64,000 nt of DNA. Origin: Pseudophaeomoniella oleicola (lineage: Eukaryota > Ascomycota > Eurotiomycetes > Phaeomoniellales > Phaeomoniellaceae). The stretch is from assembly GCA_003868215.1 (NCBI GenBank), contig QWDQ01000024.1:186001-250000 (forward strand), given 5' to 3'. Under the pieces are notes generated by a model. The model searched no databases and was not told where the DNA came from. It was given only the letters and a program-made list of their open reading frames with translations. The translations under genes were made by a program, and so were the position numbers. Numbering within the stretch: position 1 is the stretch's first letter; the number at the start of each line of letters is the position of its first letter. This document shows positions 12,740-24,047 of this stretch, piece by piece.

Positions 12740-14617
12740 ATGCCTTCGGAGTCGACTGGTAACTTTTGGGGTTCTAGTTTGATCAGACACGACAAGAGCG
12801 CCTCACCGCTATTGGAACAACTGTGCCTGGGTATCGCACGCGTTATTGTAAGAACGCAACCCCTTGAGTAGAAGCTCCGAGCTGACATGATGTTCCAGGC
12901 GACCTTGGAACCGACTGCAACGGACCTACTGATCCCCTCGAAGCTTGCAACATTTTACCGTTCAGTTGGCGGCAATTATGATCCCCTCTTCATGGCGACC
13001 TCGAACGCCGGCATCTCGCTCGTGTACCGTTCTCTGGGATGTTTCCACTCTCTACAACCTTCTGTAAATCCGTTTGAGAAACCGAGTATACCAGCTCTGC
13101 TTCCGTCCGGATTTGTGAGGTGGCAGACCATTCAGCTACTGCTGAACCCAGATGAAAATGTCCCGTACTTGCAGGAAGCACTCAAGCGGTTTGACGTCCT
13201 CAACCCGTCGACAGGGCTTCCATTTCCGAAACATCTACCCCGGGGCGCATTTGCGGAGTATCCAGACAAGGACATGACGGCGTGGCATGACGAAGTTTCG
13301 CGCCGCTTGCAGCAGGAAGGTCAGAACATCAATTATCAGAGCTCGCCTATGCACTCCCCTAGGCGAGGGAGGGAGCACTATCCAGATTATTTTGCCGCGA
13401 ATGGCTTCAATTCGCGACGGTCATCCCGCCATTCCAGGGCGAATTCACGTGATCAGGTGATGGAATATCCCAACGACAGAAGAGGAAGTCTACCGGAACG
13501 TCACAACTCTTACAATGGTAATGGAGACCTGAAGCGCAATATGACGAGCGTGAGTATGGGGGACATGCGATATCCACATGGTGTACGCACATCTATTTTA
13601 CAAGGTCGGGAATCTTCTGGCAGTAGACATCGTCATAGTTCATCCTCTACGCACCGCCACTCAAGTGCAACTCTACGCCATCGACCATCATCCTCCGGTC
13701 AACGCCCGGAACCCTATGTATTTGATACTTCACAGGTACCTGCGCAACGCCGCCAGCGTTCATCGACTACTACGTCTTCTCCGGGTCCCAAATTTCGACC
13801 ACTAAGCCCCAGTAGTGCTGAGAATACTCCTTCATCTGGTTCGGACGCTTCGTCTGAAACGTCTTCACCCAATCATATTCCGGAAAAGCGTCGAAGCAGT
13901 CTGTTTCCGCCATCGTCTTTCTTCCGTCAACATCACCGTCGCCATTCTGCTGATCCACCCCCATCTTATGATGCCAAGCACTCTCCCGAGGAAGTATGTC
14001 CACCTTTGCCGCCTCGGCCGTCCAAATCCACGTCCAAACAATACGAGTATCCATCTGTGCCTCCTTCATCGTATAGCTATGTCCCTGGGCCGACTCTCCG
14101 CCATCGAGATCCATTGAAGTCCACTTCCTCCGTCCCCGGTGCGAATTTTCGAGATGTAAAACCTCGCGAGCCGTCAGGTCTGTTTGACAACGTCCCGTGG
14201 GACAACACGAACCCTTTTCCCGGTTCCAAATCGACTACCACTGCCGAATCTTCTCCTACGAGTGCATCCTACCCGCCGATACCGAAAGTACGCTATTTCG
14301 ATCCGAAAGGCCAGCCAAGCGTGATCAATTCTGCCAGTAACGGCAAACATAGTCCAACGAGTCGATTTCCAGCTCTATATACCAACCATACCGACAATAA
14401 TAATGGGAATGTCTCTGGTGACAGGAAATCTGGTATCAGTGGCGGTTTAGGTCGTTCGCGTACGGTAGCGGGCTCAGGAGGGAGAAATTACGGTTCATCC
14501 AAACCTGCTGGACCAGTGCCCTGCATGCCACCCCATATTTCAGGTGCAGCTACTGGTCCTGCAACGGCGACAGCAGGTGGTAATGGAACCTCTATACCAA
14601 AAGCTGCTTGGGATTGA
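12740..14617 (+). CDS. DUF7514-like domain protein with disordered tail
   Basis: Function is unknown; this is a fungal family with a globular N-terminal domain (DUF7514 by remembered similarity) and a long disordered tail. I read two exons, 12,740-12,847 and 12,899-14,617, giving 608 residues. The 51-nt intron has GTAAGA at its start, a GCTGAC branch site and TTCCAG at its end, and both exons meet at a codon boundary. Exon 1 encodes the opening of the domain (FWGSSL, then a PLLEQLCLGIARVI helix), and exon 2 continues it to about residue 155 with the conserved YRSLGC and PALLPSGFVRWQT stretches. The rest is rich in Ser, Arg, Pro and His and has no recognised domain. A start at 12,887 would delete the first part of the domain. 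An in-frame ATG exists further upstream at 12,602, but 12,740 gives a family-like N-terminus. Confidence 0.83.
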
Positions 14618-16665
14618 CTAGCCGTTGGATTTGGTGTTCTCGAAACTGTTGGCGAAGAGGTACTTGAAGCTGTGATGTGAGGATGCGTGCGGCAGGTACT
14701 TGTGGAATCAATCTGCGAGACACTCGTGGTAATTTTGCGAACACTCTCACGCGTCCTTGGGCCAGGTGAAGACCCTGTTAGACGGTTTCCCTCAACCTAC
14801 AATCTACATCCAGCTTGCTTCTTCACGCCTACCATACTCTCCTCTTCCAGCCGACATGTCCAGCACACCATAATCCAATAACAGAAAGAAATGAGGCCAT
14901 GAGATTCATCGCCCATGCCATCATGGCAGACCCTGCCTTTCGGGTGGTCATTCACCACTCATAAGGACGTTATGACCTACTTACCTCGAAACTCGACAGT
15001 ACTCTCATCGAACGTCTTCCGGCCAAATATACGTACGGAGTCACTTCCTTCACTCCCCTTACTCTCCTATTCCCATCCGTAGCCTCCACTGCATGCTACG
15101 CTCAAACAAATACTCAACATATTTCCGATCGCCTTCTACCAAGGATACGGAATCCAACCAAAAACTATGCTCATACTATGACCCAAGGCACGAAAAGATC
15201 CAAGCGCGCACACATATGCACATACGACGAAACGAAACGAACATTTTACGAACCCGCAATGAAATGATCTGCTTGCTTACTTAGAGAAGCACAGAAATGA
15301 AAACGAACCCGACGAGTCCAACGATATGATTGATAACACAATCACGAAGTTTATTTACCACCTACATATCTACCTACCTCCAACCAGCGCGCCTTTTTCT
15401 TCCCCGTTGTCCCCCTTTTTTGACGACGATGCGAGTTAGCTAACATATGATCTATTGCGCCGCCGGGGTGTGAACAATACCCAGGAGGAAGCATGAAAGA
15501 ATACACGGGAGGATGGAGTGGTATAGACCTTACCTATGTTATATAGGTACATATATACATAGCTCCTTGATGACGAGATGCTCTCAGACAATATTCTGAT
15601 ACCAAGTCCTGCCCATCTAGGTACCTACCTAGCTATCTACATTTCACATGCCGTATCAAAGAAACCAACCCTCTATACATGTCTCTCTTTTCATTCTAGT
15701 TTCATCTGTTCAATATATTATCATTCTTCGGGAAACGGTATAATAAAACAGTCAGCTGCACATCTTGATTATTTTGTTCTTTGGAGCTATCCACTTGACT
15801 ACCTACGTACCTCCTACCTAAAGTACCTAAGGTAGGTGAGGTACATGACCTAAGCTGAGCTACTTGATCTACATAAAGAGGTAAAGTTGGGTATGTACAT
15901 GTAAAAGGCAAGTTGCTGCCGTGAAAGAAAGCAAGGCTTCTTTCTACTCTTCCGTTCTTTTCTTGTCTTTTCTTATCTTTTCTTTTTCTTTTATGCGAAA
16001 GCAAGAGATTGTGTTGTGCCCTCTGAGCGGAGAAAAATAGGGCCTTCAGTCCAATCTTTTTCAGCATGCAGTCTTCTGGGGAATTAATGGAAAAGAGAGA
16101 AGAAAGGGAGGTTGCGAGACGCCGATGAAGAGGACCTGAACCTTCAAATTTTCGCCTCCTTGAACCAGTACGCCATCGCTGTAAGTAAACGAAACTGCAA
16201 TCTCGGAGGGATTAGGTCCTGATTAGGGGAATGTAATGGTTAGTGTGATCTTTAAGGAAGTTAAAGAGATTGTCTCGTGTATCAGACGCGTCAAATCTTG
16301 GAAGAAGCATCCGCTTGCTCGTTGTAGTATCTCTTATTGATCAAGTTGACGGCAGCGTGACAACTATACCGGAGAGCTTCTCTCTCGTCGAACGGAGTCG
16401 ACACCTTCTGGATTGACCTGGTTCGAGTCAGTCGTCAAGCATAAACAGCCAAACTTGCTCACGGTCACTTTTTTGTCCTTCTTTTTTTGGTTTATTTTCA
16501 CTGCTCTCGTCGTGACGCTTGCCATCTAGTAACTGTGATGTCAGGCTGTGCAAAAGGGCACTGCTTACTTCATGCCGAAGTCCTCTCAGCTCTAATGTCG
16601 CAAGTGTGACCTTTGTTAAACTGAGTAGCTTTTGTGTTACATCAGTCCTACTCCTGACGACCTTT
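14618..16665. other. 2.0-kb intergenic stretch
   Basis: No supported gene. 15,540-15,860 is dense in TACCTA/TAGGTA words, and 15,940-15,995 is a polypyrimidine tract. Both flanking genes end here (convergent), so it should hold their 3' UTRs and poly(A) signals; ATAAAA near 15,742 is one candidate among many. Confidence 0.4.
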
Positions 16666-18565
16666 TCATGCAGGTGCTGCCGTGGCCATTGCTGACGTTG
16701 AGGCCTGGCGTTTGACGCTTTCACTGACTCCGTTCTCTGGATCAAGTTGTTCAAAAGTCCTTTTCTGTCCCTGTGTGCTTTTCTTCGCCGCAGGTGTGAC
16801 CTTTTTCTTGGGCTTCGTAGGCTTCATGTCACCCTTCTCGAAATCGAAGACATCATCAGGTAGATCATAGCTGCGAGTTGGTGTAACGTGCAAGTGGTGT
16901 AAGGTCTCGTTGAAGTTCGGCCATGATGTGCAGGTATCCCTAAATGTAGTGATTGGGTATGATATGTTGAGGTTCTTGTTGTTCGGTTTGACGTCAAGTC
17001 CGATATAAAACGTGGTCGTGTAAATGATATGGCCGTCGCCTTCTGTTTCCGGTTTCGCATCTGTGTCAGGGCCATCTACAGCCACTCCATCTTGCACAGC
17101 TGCAGCCCTCTTTGGATCGTGATTCTCATCCGTTGTTTGGGTTTCCGATACCTGATACTTTACTGATCCTTTCCTAACTTCCTCAATTTCTTGATCCGTC
17201 TTGCACTTATGTATCCTCTCATATCCTTTAGTGAAAGGTCTGGCAAGATCTATCTGATCAAATTGATCTTCGAGTTTCATTACCAAGATTCTGACCTTTG
17301 ACTCGACCAACCCCGACCATGCCAACGCTGCATCTTTATTCGTGCTGGCGGCAACGACACTGAGGTAATATTTATGGTCTTGAGTAAAAAAGGTATGCTT
17401 TTCGAATAAAGCGGACCATGGTAGTTGGCCATTCATGATTTTATTGACAACTTCCAACCCACGGTTGAGCTCCTTCACGATAACCTCCTTACCTGACTTT
17501 GAGATATTGAAAGTCGCACACATAGACGGGTATGCAGGTGTGATGATCGGCATAATATTCCTCTTATCAGATGGATATATTTGAGGATTCCATACTTTGA
17601 GAGGTCCGTTCTCAATTTGCTTCAATACCACGGGTGACGGCCAATTCCATTTACCGATGATCATGAAGAATTTGGAGACAATTGTTGACCCCGTAGCGGC
17701 AGGGTATAACTGACAAACTCGAGCAACAAGCATAGCCCATGCGACGCCGCCTGGAAATCCCATAATATTGGCATAGATTGCTCTCCTCTGCGCCCAAAGC
17801 TTGACTGCTCGGAGTGCTGTACGGAAAGTCTTCGCCTGAGGTACCAGTGACAATATTTCATCCGTAACACGTGTCCCATTGACCGACCGAAGTTCTCTCT
17901 CATCAAGGCCTTTCAGCAAGTTGTTGTCCTTTAAATCGAGATTCACAGGTACAGTATGCAGAGAGGCGATTCGAGCGAAGATAAGATCTATCTCGATGTT
18001 ATTTAGCTCCATCTTGATGATCGGAACGAATGCGTCAGGAACTGGTGTCAGGAAACTGATTGACCCCGGGGGGGCCATCTTCTCCAGAAGGCTTGGGAAG
18101 ATCTCAAAGAAGTCGTCTCGGCTGACATGTCGAGGCGCAACAACAAGGGTGTCGATATCAGACCCTGATATGATCTGTTAGATAATGTCGTTGAGACAGT
18201 TTCAAACCCTTGACTCACCTGGGCCATAGACACCAAGCCTGTAGCTGCCATAAGGAAAGATCTTGCCGCCAAACTGATCCAGTTGTTTCTCCGCAAATCC
18301 TCTGCGCCTGCTCGCTTCTTTCACAAACTCGAGTGTTATTCTATACAGGAGATGCAGCGTTTGCTTTCTAAGTTTTGATCAGTTGTGCTTTCATTGATCG
18401 ATATACAAAGACTCACCTTTTCTCCGTTTCTTCCGGCGCCTCGTAGTTGTTCTGCTTCTTGAGTTCGGCGATGAGTGCATCATTCATGGCATTGTCTTGG
18501 GAGGTAGGAAGCGCCGTTGATATTGAAGGCGTTACGCCCCATTGTTTTGTCGGTTGCGCGGACAT
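16666..18565 (-). CDS. PAP1: Poly(A) polymerase
   Basis: Nuclear template-independent polymerase that adds poly(A) tails to cleaved pre-mRNA. Three exons on the minus strand, 18,565-18,417, 18,367-18,219 and 18,164-16,666, give 598 residues. Both introns (49 and 54 nt) start GTGAGT; they end CTTAG and TATCAG. The N-terminus (QWGVTPSISTALPT) is the standard fungal one. Catalytic Asp residues are visible as the DID pair (about D102 and D104, just after the second intron, in the GSYRLGVYGPGSDID context) and D159 in the ELNNIEIDLIF strand, matching the Asp triad of yeast Pap1. The central and RNA-binding domains follow, and the last 70 residues are basic with KPKKK and KRTF motifs that look like nuclear localisation signals. 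Length fits fungal Pap1. I am very sure of the family and fairly sure of the splice sites. Confidence 0.96.
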
Positions 18566-19075
18566 GTTCAGACAGGAAAGTGCCTGAAGCAAGGAACGGA
18601 TGGCAGCAAGGGTGATCAATGATAGAAAAGTCGCAAGAGCGTTGACGAGATGAATTCCATGAACAAGCGAAGGGAACTTCTGAACGTCAAATTAATGACT
18701 CAGAGGATGCAGATACCATGCAAGTCCAAGAATGGTTGGGTGCCAGATCTCCTAGCTACGTTCACAAGTGAAGCATGTGCAATAAGAAATTGAAAGAAGA
18801 CATCGATCATGAAGCTTCGAGGTCTACGATTTCTGAGACTCAGATATCCGAGCCTGCGGGATCCTTTGCCGCTGTAGTCCAACTTCCCCACAAAGGGTTT
18901 GCCCAGCCACTTGCTTGCAGACGACCCCGATGTATCTTCCTCGACGGATATGGCATTTGTTCAAGTGAATGTGTTAGAGAACGCAAATAACGTCCATATG
19001 TTGCGCTAAGTTACATTGTATTTAGAGCTCTAACCGAGTTTATATTAAAACAGACTGCTCTATCAACCATAGTTC
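18566..19075. other. Intergenic stretch between PAP1 and the flavin-reductase gene
   Basis: About 0.5 kb with no supported gene; the short frames have no family resemblance. It should contain the PAP1 promoter and the 3' UTR of the gene on its right. Confidence 0.4.
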
Positions 19076-20122
19076 TCATTGACCGTCTGCCTTCTGTTTT
19101 AACAAGGATTCCAACTGATCCCCCTTCTTCTCCAGTTCTTCATTGTACACAGGCCTGGGTATTTCTATCGCATCGACTGTCCTTCCGTAGGTAATACCGC
19201 CCAATCTACTCATCGGCCTGAGGATGTTCGGGTCGATGAGATTCCTCTCTGCATTGATGGCATCTTCTCGCACCCAGAAATTTATCCCCTCAATGACTGC
19301 CAAACAACCCGACTTCTTTCCTGGAGTAGCACGCGATTCGAATTCTTGGGTGTTCATTAGCTTGCCTTCGATGCTAAAGACAGCTTCTTTCACACGAGAC
19401 GGTGCCACCGTGGTACTCGCTGCTGGATGGAGGCCTGCTATCGTCCACTCAGACTCTTCATAAGGGGCATTGATTGAGGCCGCATTGGCAGCTTCGACAA
19501 AATGCTCGGAAATGATGTTTATAACGCACTCTCCAGTCTCCACTAGATTCTTCAACGTATCTTTCGCATTGGCTATACCACCGGAAAAGCCAACAGTGAA
19601 GACTGGTGGGTCATGGTTGACAACCTGCGTGTAACTGAAGGGCGCCAAATTTGTGCATTTTCCGTCTTTCGATTGCGTGCTGATGAACCCGATTGGTCGT
19701 GGTATTATGCCCGAGATCAATAGCTTGTAATTTGCGACAGGTTGTCTGCCTTCCTCGTAAGGATTGATCTCGACGTGATCTTTCTTCAGGCTCTCTCCGC
19801 TGTCGTTCCCACCTTGCCCATACTTCCAATTGGGATCAGGTGTTTTGCTGAAGGCAAATTCCCGGGACTTGTCAAAGTCAGGTCGTGAAGCTTGGACCTT
19901 GTTGAAGTCACCATGAGGATTGCGCTTGACGGCCTTTTCAGCATCGAGATGTTCGTGCTTTGGTAATTCATTGGATTTAGAGGCCATATTAGTTGCGTAT
20001 GTTGAGGATACGGCGCTTGCGGCACTTGCAGATATTCTCGAGGAGTGTCGCGCCAGAGAGTATGGCAGTAGAAGAGCTCGGGAAGGACGATAACTCAATC
20101 GCGGACAGCGGTAGATAAGCAT
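19076..20122 (-). CDS. Flavin reductase-like (FMN-binding split barrel) protein
   Basis: Predicted flavoprotein oxidoreductase of the flavin reductase-like family; the substrate is unknown. A single exon gives 348 residues from the ATG at 20,122. The split-barrel domain spans about residues 130-310, opening with NYKLLISGIIPRPIGFIST and continuing with the family-typical NLAPFSYTQVVNHDPPVFTVGF and the ETGECVINII strand. The first 45 residues are rich in Arg, Ser and Ala with no acidic residue and look like a mitochondrial presequence. A second ATG, MASKSNEL, follows this presequence and could give a cytosolic form. The C-terminus is a charged helix. It lies in the same orientation as RDH54 and HSP104, but these are separate fungal transcription units. 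Confidence 0.87.
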   Translation of the reverse strand: MLIYRCPRLSYRPSRALLLPYSLARHSSRISASAASAVSSTYATNMASKSNELPKHEHLDAEKAVKRNPHGDFNKVQASRPDFDKSREFAFSKTPDPNWKYGQGGNDSGESLKKDHVEINPYEEGRQPVANYKLLISGIIPRPIGFISTQSKDGKCTNLAPFSYTQVVNHDPPVFTVGFSGGIANAKDTLKNLVETGECVINIISEHFVEAANAASINAPYEESEWTIAGLHPAASTTVAPSRVKEAVFSIEGKLMNTQEFESRATPGKKSGCLAVIEGINFWVREDAINAERNLIDPNILRPMSRLGGITYGRTVDAIEIPRPVYNEELEKKGDQLESLLKQKADGQ

Positions 20123-20466
20123 ATGCAAGTGGGAAACTGGCACAGACTCGTGTATCTATTAAAGGAGTATTTTTTTCAAAAGGTAAGACGTCAGAGAGCG
20201 TGAGATGATGAGAAATCAACATGACCGATCGAGGCCGCAGTAAGTATCGGCGCGTCATGGCTCCATTTAGATGCGGACATTTCCTTCGACAATCGTAATT
20301 GGAGCCCCGCAATGCAATGCTCGGGCCTGCCGCCGACGCTGATAAAGCTATGCTCTACGAGATATCAATATCTGGAATAGATGGCAGTCCCAAGACAATG
20401 TGTAAGCAGCAACCGTTAATGATCCCGCTTGACGTCGTAGCAGACAATCTGGAACATCCAGGTGAT
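20123..20466. other. Short intergenic stretch
   Basis: 344 bases between two minus-strand genes. Nothing recognisable beyond probable promoter and 3' UTR sequence. Confidence 0.4.
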
Positions 20467-23400
20467 TTAGGCGAGGAACGCTGATATTTTCCTTTTGTCA
20501 ATCTTGCATTCCCCATCCTTGGTAACAAGCTTCGCATGTTCACTCGTTTTCTTGAACACCCATTTCACTCGATTGCCTTCGCTCCTGAGAATATTGAGAA
20601 GGACATCATCCCCAATAGTCTCTTCTCCTGTTGCATCAAGATCGTCATCTTCAACATCTGGTCTAGCTGGGAGCTTGCCAACTTCGATATGCTGGTATAA
20701 CATCAGGCTGGCCCTCTGTATGGCATGATCTCTCTCTGTTCCTTTAGCGCTCTTGATCTGGTGAGGATGGAACCCTGAACCAACGAGCTTCTCTTGCTTT
20801 TCCAGGTCTATTTCAGAAGCCTTCACCGTTCTTCCTCGGACTGGAATGTTTTCCTCGTCGTCGGAAGTGGTGACTGACGATTCGTCCTCGACCACTAGAG
20901 CCGGTGTTGCCGCACCAGAGGCCTGATCGAGCGCGTCGATGTCAATGTATTCATCTTCATCTTTGACATCTGCTTCGGCTTTGTTTCCCCCGAGGCCGCC
21001 ACAGTTGCAACTGAGAAGCTGATGTGTTCTGAGCTCGTCGCTCTCATCAAGTCGAAATAAGTCTTTCAGCTCGTCTCTTGAAAATTGCGCGGCAGCACTT
21101 GCTCCATTGCCACGTCCGCCGGCGCCCATCTCCATGACGCTATCGGCCAGACCTATCTTGGTTACCTGTCTTTGCCAAATCCTCTCTTCAACGCTGCCTT
21201 TTATGATGAACCGATAGATTCGGCACTCTCGCTTTTGCCCTTCGCGGTGAATGCGCGCCATGGCTTGCAGGTCCGTTGCCGGATTCCAATCTACATCAAA
21301 TAATATCAAACGGCTAGCTCCAATCAAATTCAGCCCCATACCACCAGCCTTGGCCGACAGTAGGAAAGCAAAGCAGGAGGTATGAGACGACCTGTTGAAG
21401 TCATCTACCAGGGACTGTCTTTTCGACGCTGGTGTACTGCCATCAAGCCGAAGAAATGGAAGACCGTTAGACGCTAGTAATCCGGCCAAAAGGTCTAATG
21501 TCGAAGTGTAGTTCGATACTAGAACAACTTTCTCGTGCGTCTCCCTGTGAATTGAATCAAGAAACTGATCAAGTATCCTTAGCTTTGTACTTGCCTGATT
21601 AGAAAGTGATTTGTGAAGATGTGGCGGCAGGGCTTCGATGAGATCTGTCAACAGCTTTGGCGAGTTTGTGTTGTCTGAATCGGTCACGGTCCGAGGATTG
21701 AGGAGAAATGGACTATTGCACATCTTCTTTAAGATTGTAATGAGCTGCAAAGCATTCTCAGAGGTACCGACTGATTGGAATATAGGCGAAGCAAGTACGT
21801 TCCGATAAACATACGCTTGTGCAGGCAGTGGGTCACAAAACAATACGTATTCCGTTTTTCTTGGAAGGTATTCTGACAGAAGATCTGCAGTTCGGCGAAG
21901 GATAAATGGTGTGGTTAACCGTGCAAGCTCTTCACTACATTCTTGTCCCTGTTCGATATGCTCCTCGAGGGCGTTGGGCTGTCGGCTTCTGACAATAGGA
22001 TTCTCGAATTGCTTGACAAATTGCTTATAGCTCCCAAGGATCCCATCATTGACGAAATTGACCATAGAGAAAAACTCCCGCAAGTCGTTCTGTATCGGCG
22101 TGCCCGAGAGAATAACTCTCTTCGGGGTATTTAGCGACTGTATAGCCTGGGCACTCTTGTTCTGGACGGTCTTCAATCTGTGACCTTCATCTGCTATAAC
22201 GATGTCAATCCCAGCGCCTTTTGTGAGATCTTCAGCGACTTGTCGGAGCCTCTCATATCCTATTATCATAACGCTGTAGCTTTTACCCATTGTAAAGTCC
22301 GTCAGACGTGTCTTCTTTCCATCAGCAACGAAGACACCGATCCTTTCATTACCCAGCCATTTTCGAAATTCCTTCCTCCAGTTATTGATCAAGGTGACAG
22401 GACATACAATCAGAGCTTTCTTGATGACTGGAGGAGATCCAAAAATCGGATTCTGTTTCAACAAAGTCCATAGTAGCGTAATTGTTTGCAGGGTCTTGCC
22501 CAAGCCCATGGCGTCCGCAAGAATAGCGCCTTCTCCATCAAACTTTCTCAAACCCATAACACATTCGTAGAGAAACTTAACACCATCACGTTGGTGTTCT
22601 CGAAGGTGTTTATTCAGGAGCGGATCAACTACCACATCCACAATTTGCTTGCTTTCTGGAACCTGTTCAGGTCGCTTCATAACAAGTGCTCCTGGGCTTG
22701 AAGGATCATGTCTAGGAACTGGTTCTGGACCCTTCTGTAATTGAGGCATATTGGTTGTGTCTTTGAGAGGGTTTTTGAAAGAAGACTGTTTTGCAAAGTT
22801 TTTCGGTGCAGGATTACTGGGTTTCTTCTTTTGTTCCCTATGTTGCTTATCGATTGCTAGTTGAAATGCGTTTGCCTGCGCTGGTGGTTGCGGTAAAGGC
22901 CCTCTGATATGTTTCACTTTCGCAGTGGAGGGATTATTACTGATGTCTTCCTTGTCAAAAGTAGGTCTCTGTTTCAAGACTTCATCCACTTCTATCTCCT
23001 TGCCGGCCATGGAGAGAGCGGAGCCAGCCAGCAACGGCTGATCCAAGGCCAAACGACCTAACTCTTTCCCGGTCGAGGTGTCCCGAAGGATAGCTGTCCC
23101 ATTGCGCACGACAAGTACTGCATCTCCATCCCAAGTCTTATGCTTTTTGGCTGTTGGTTTTCGCCAAAGGACTTGATAATAAGCCGCATGGAGGCTCGGT
23201 GCCTCATGGGTCTCCGTATCGGCGTCGTGCAGCAGATCTTCGTCCTCAGACCTGGTTGGATTTCTGACATTGATTAAGGGTTTGCGAGGCAGCGAGGTCT
23301 TCTTCTCCAGCACAGATGCTCTAGCTGGAAAGGAACTGGAGCCTTGAGAGACAGGTCCATTGTCGATATGACTGGCATCCTTCTCGTCGCTTATGCGCCG

Positions 23401-23517
23401 CTTCTTCGCCGGTGGTTCGTGTGATTGAGACGAAGTCGATAGGGCCGGTACAGTAGTAGTATTATCCGACTCTGTTCGTTGTCGAAAGGTCGGCGGTCTA
23501 AAAGGCTTGTTGATCAT
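20467..23517 (-). CDS. RDH54: SNF2-family DNA translocase Rdh54/Rad54B
   Basis: Swi2/Snf2 ATPase that works with Rad51/Dmc1 recombinases in homologous recombination and removes recombinase from duplex DNA; nuclear. A single exon gives 1,016 residues. The start MINKPFRPPTF is the conserved Rdh54/Rad54B N-terminus. Residues 110-180 carry the conserved small domain with LWRKPTAKKHKTWDGDAVLVV. The ATPase core begins near 300 (HLREHQRDGVKFLYECV). Walker A is DAMGLGKT at about 335-342, the DEAH-type box is DEGH at 443-446, motif III is SGTPIQND, and motif VI holds ARIHREGQKR. The C-terminal 200 residues are acidic and include a SCNC cluster. Length and order match the family, and Rad54 itself has a different N-terminus. 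Nothing suggests damage. Confidence 0.95.
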   Translation of the reverse strand: MINKPFRPPTFRQRTESDNTTTVPALSTSSQSHEPPAKKRRISDEKDASHIDNGPVSQGSSSFPARASVLEKKTSLPRKPLINVRNPTRSEDEDLLHDADTETHEAPSLHAAYYQVLWRKPTAKKHKTWDGDAVLVVRNGTAILRDTSTGKELGRLALDQPLLAGSALSMAGKEIEVDEVLKQRPTFDKEDISNNPSTAKVKHIRGPLPQPPAQANAFQLAIDKQHREQKKKPSNPAPKNFAKQSSFKNPLKDTTNMPQLQKGPEPVPRHDPSSPGALVMKRPEQVPESKQIVDVVVDPLLNKHLREHQRDGVKFLYECVMGLRKFDGEGAILADAMGLGKTLQTITLLWTLLKQNPIFGSPPVIKKALIVCPVTLINNWRKEFRKWLGNERIGVFVADGKKTRLTDFTMGKSYSVMIIGYERLRQVAEDLTKGAGIDIVIADEGHRLKTVQNKSAQAIQSLNTPKRVILSGTPIQNDLREFFSMVNFVNDGILGSYKQFVKQFENPIVRSRQPNALEEHIEQGQECSEELARLTTPFILRRTADLLSEYLPRKTEYVLFCDPLPAQAYVYRNVLASPIFQSVGTSENALQLITILKKMCNSPFLLNPRTVTDSDNTNSPKLLTDLIEALPPHLHKSLSNQASTKLRILDQFLDSIHRETHEKVVLVSNYTSTLDLLAGLLASNGLPFLRLDGSTPASKRQSLVDDFNRSSHTSCFAFLLSAKAGGMGLNLIGASRLILFDVDWNPATDLQAMARIHREGQKRECRIYRFIIKGSVEERIWQRQVTKIGLADSVMEMGAGGRGNGASAAAQFSRDELKDLFRLDESDELRTHQLLSCNCGGLGGNKAEADVKDEDEYIDIDALDQASGAATPALVVEDESSVTTSDDEENIPVRGRTVKASEIDLEKQEKLVGSGFHPHQIKSAKGTERDHAIQRASLMLYQHIEVGKLPARPDVEDDDLDATGEETIGDDVLLNILRSEGNRVKWVFKKTSEHAKLVTKDGECKIDKRKISAFLA

Positions 23518-24047
23518 TTTCTGCAGCGTACAGGAGCCTCAGTCATCGAGACTACAAAGTGTAGGAGACAGGGGAAGACAATGAAAGCCTAGGTACACGT
23601 CAAATGCAGCGGAAAGCGCGTCACTTAGCAACTTTAAACGCGAACTCACGTGTATTCAATATGACTAATTTGGGAAATAGCTACGGAGCCTCATCTGAAC
23701 TAAGTTACCGTTACTCACCTTACCATGTATGTTTACTTGAGTCCAGCTCTACGACACAATGAACAACCATTAAATAGGGCTTTGATGTGAAATAACCTTG
23801 AATTATGAGCCTCTTATTGACATGGACTATTTACAAAATGTTCAGGAATTAAATCATATTTCCTGAGCTCATCTGAATCATTGAATCATTTCCTTCATAC
23901 CGACAAACGCCTATTGCTGTCTGCAACAAAACAAGTTGTTGATCCGTTGCCGAATTTCCCAAGCGCCTGAACCCTTTTGACGACTTCCAATATATATCCT
24001 TCAGCCCGGGGCCCAATCCAGCCCTACTTTATATAAAGACATGTGTT
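23518..24047. other. Intergenic stretch between RDH54 and HSP104
   Basis: About 530 bases of moderately AT-rich DNA without a gene. It should contain the RDH54 promoter and the 3' end of the HSP104 transcript. Confidence 0.4.

Noticed and set aside
16421-16432. GGTTCGAGTC, like a tRNA B box
   Set aside because: Flanking bases cannot pair into a T stem, and no cloverleaf fits upstream.
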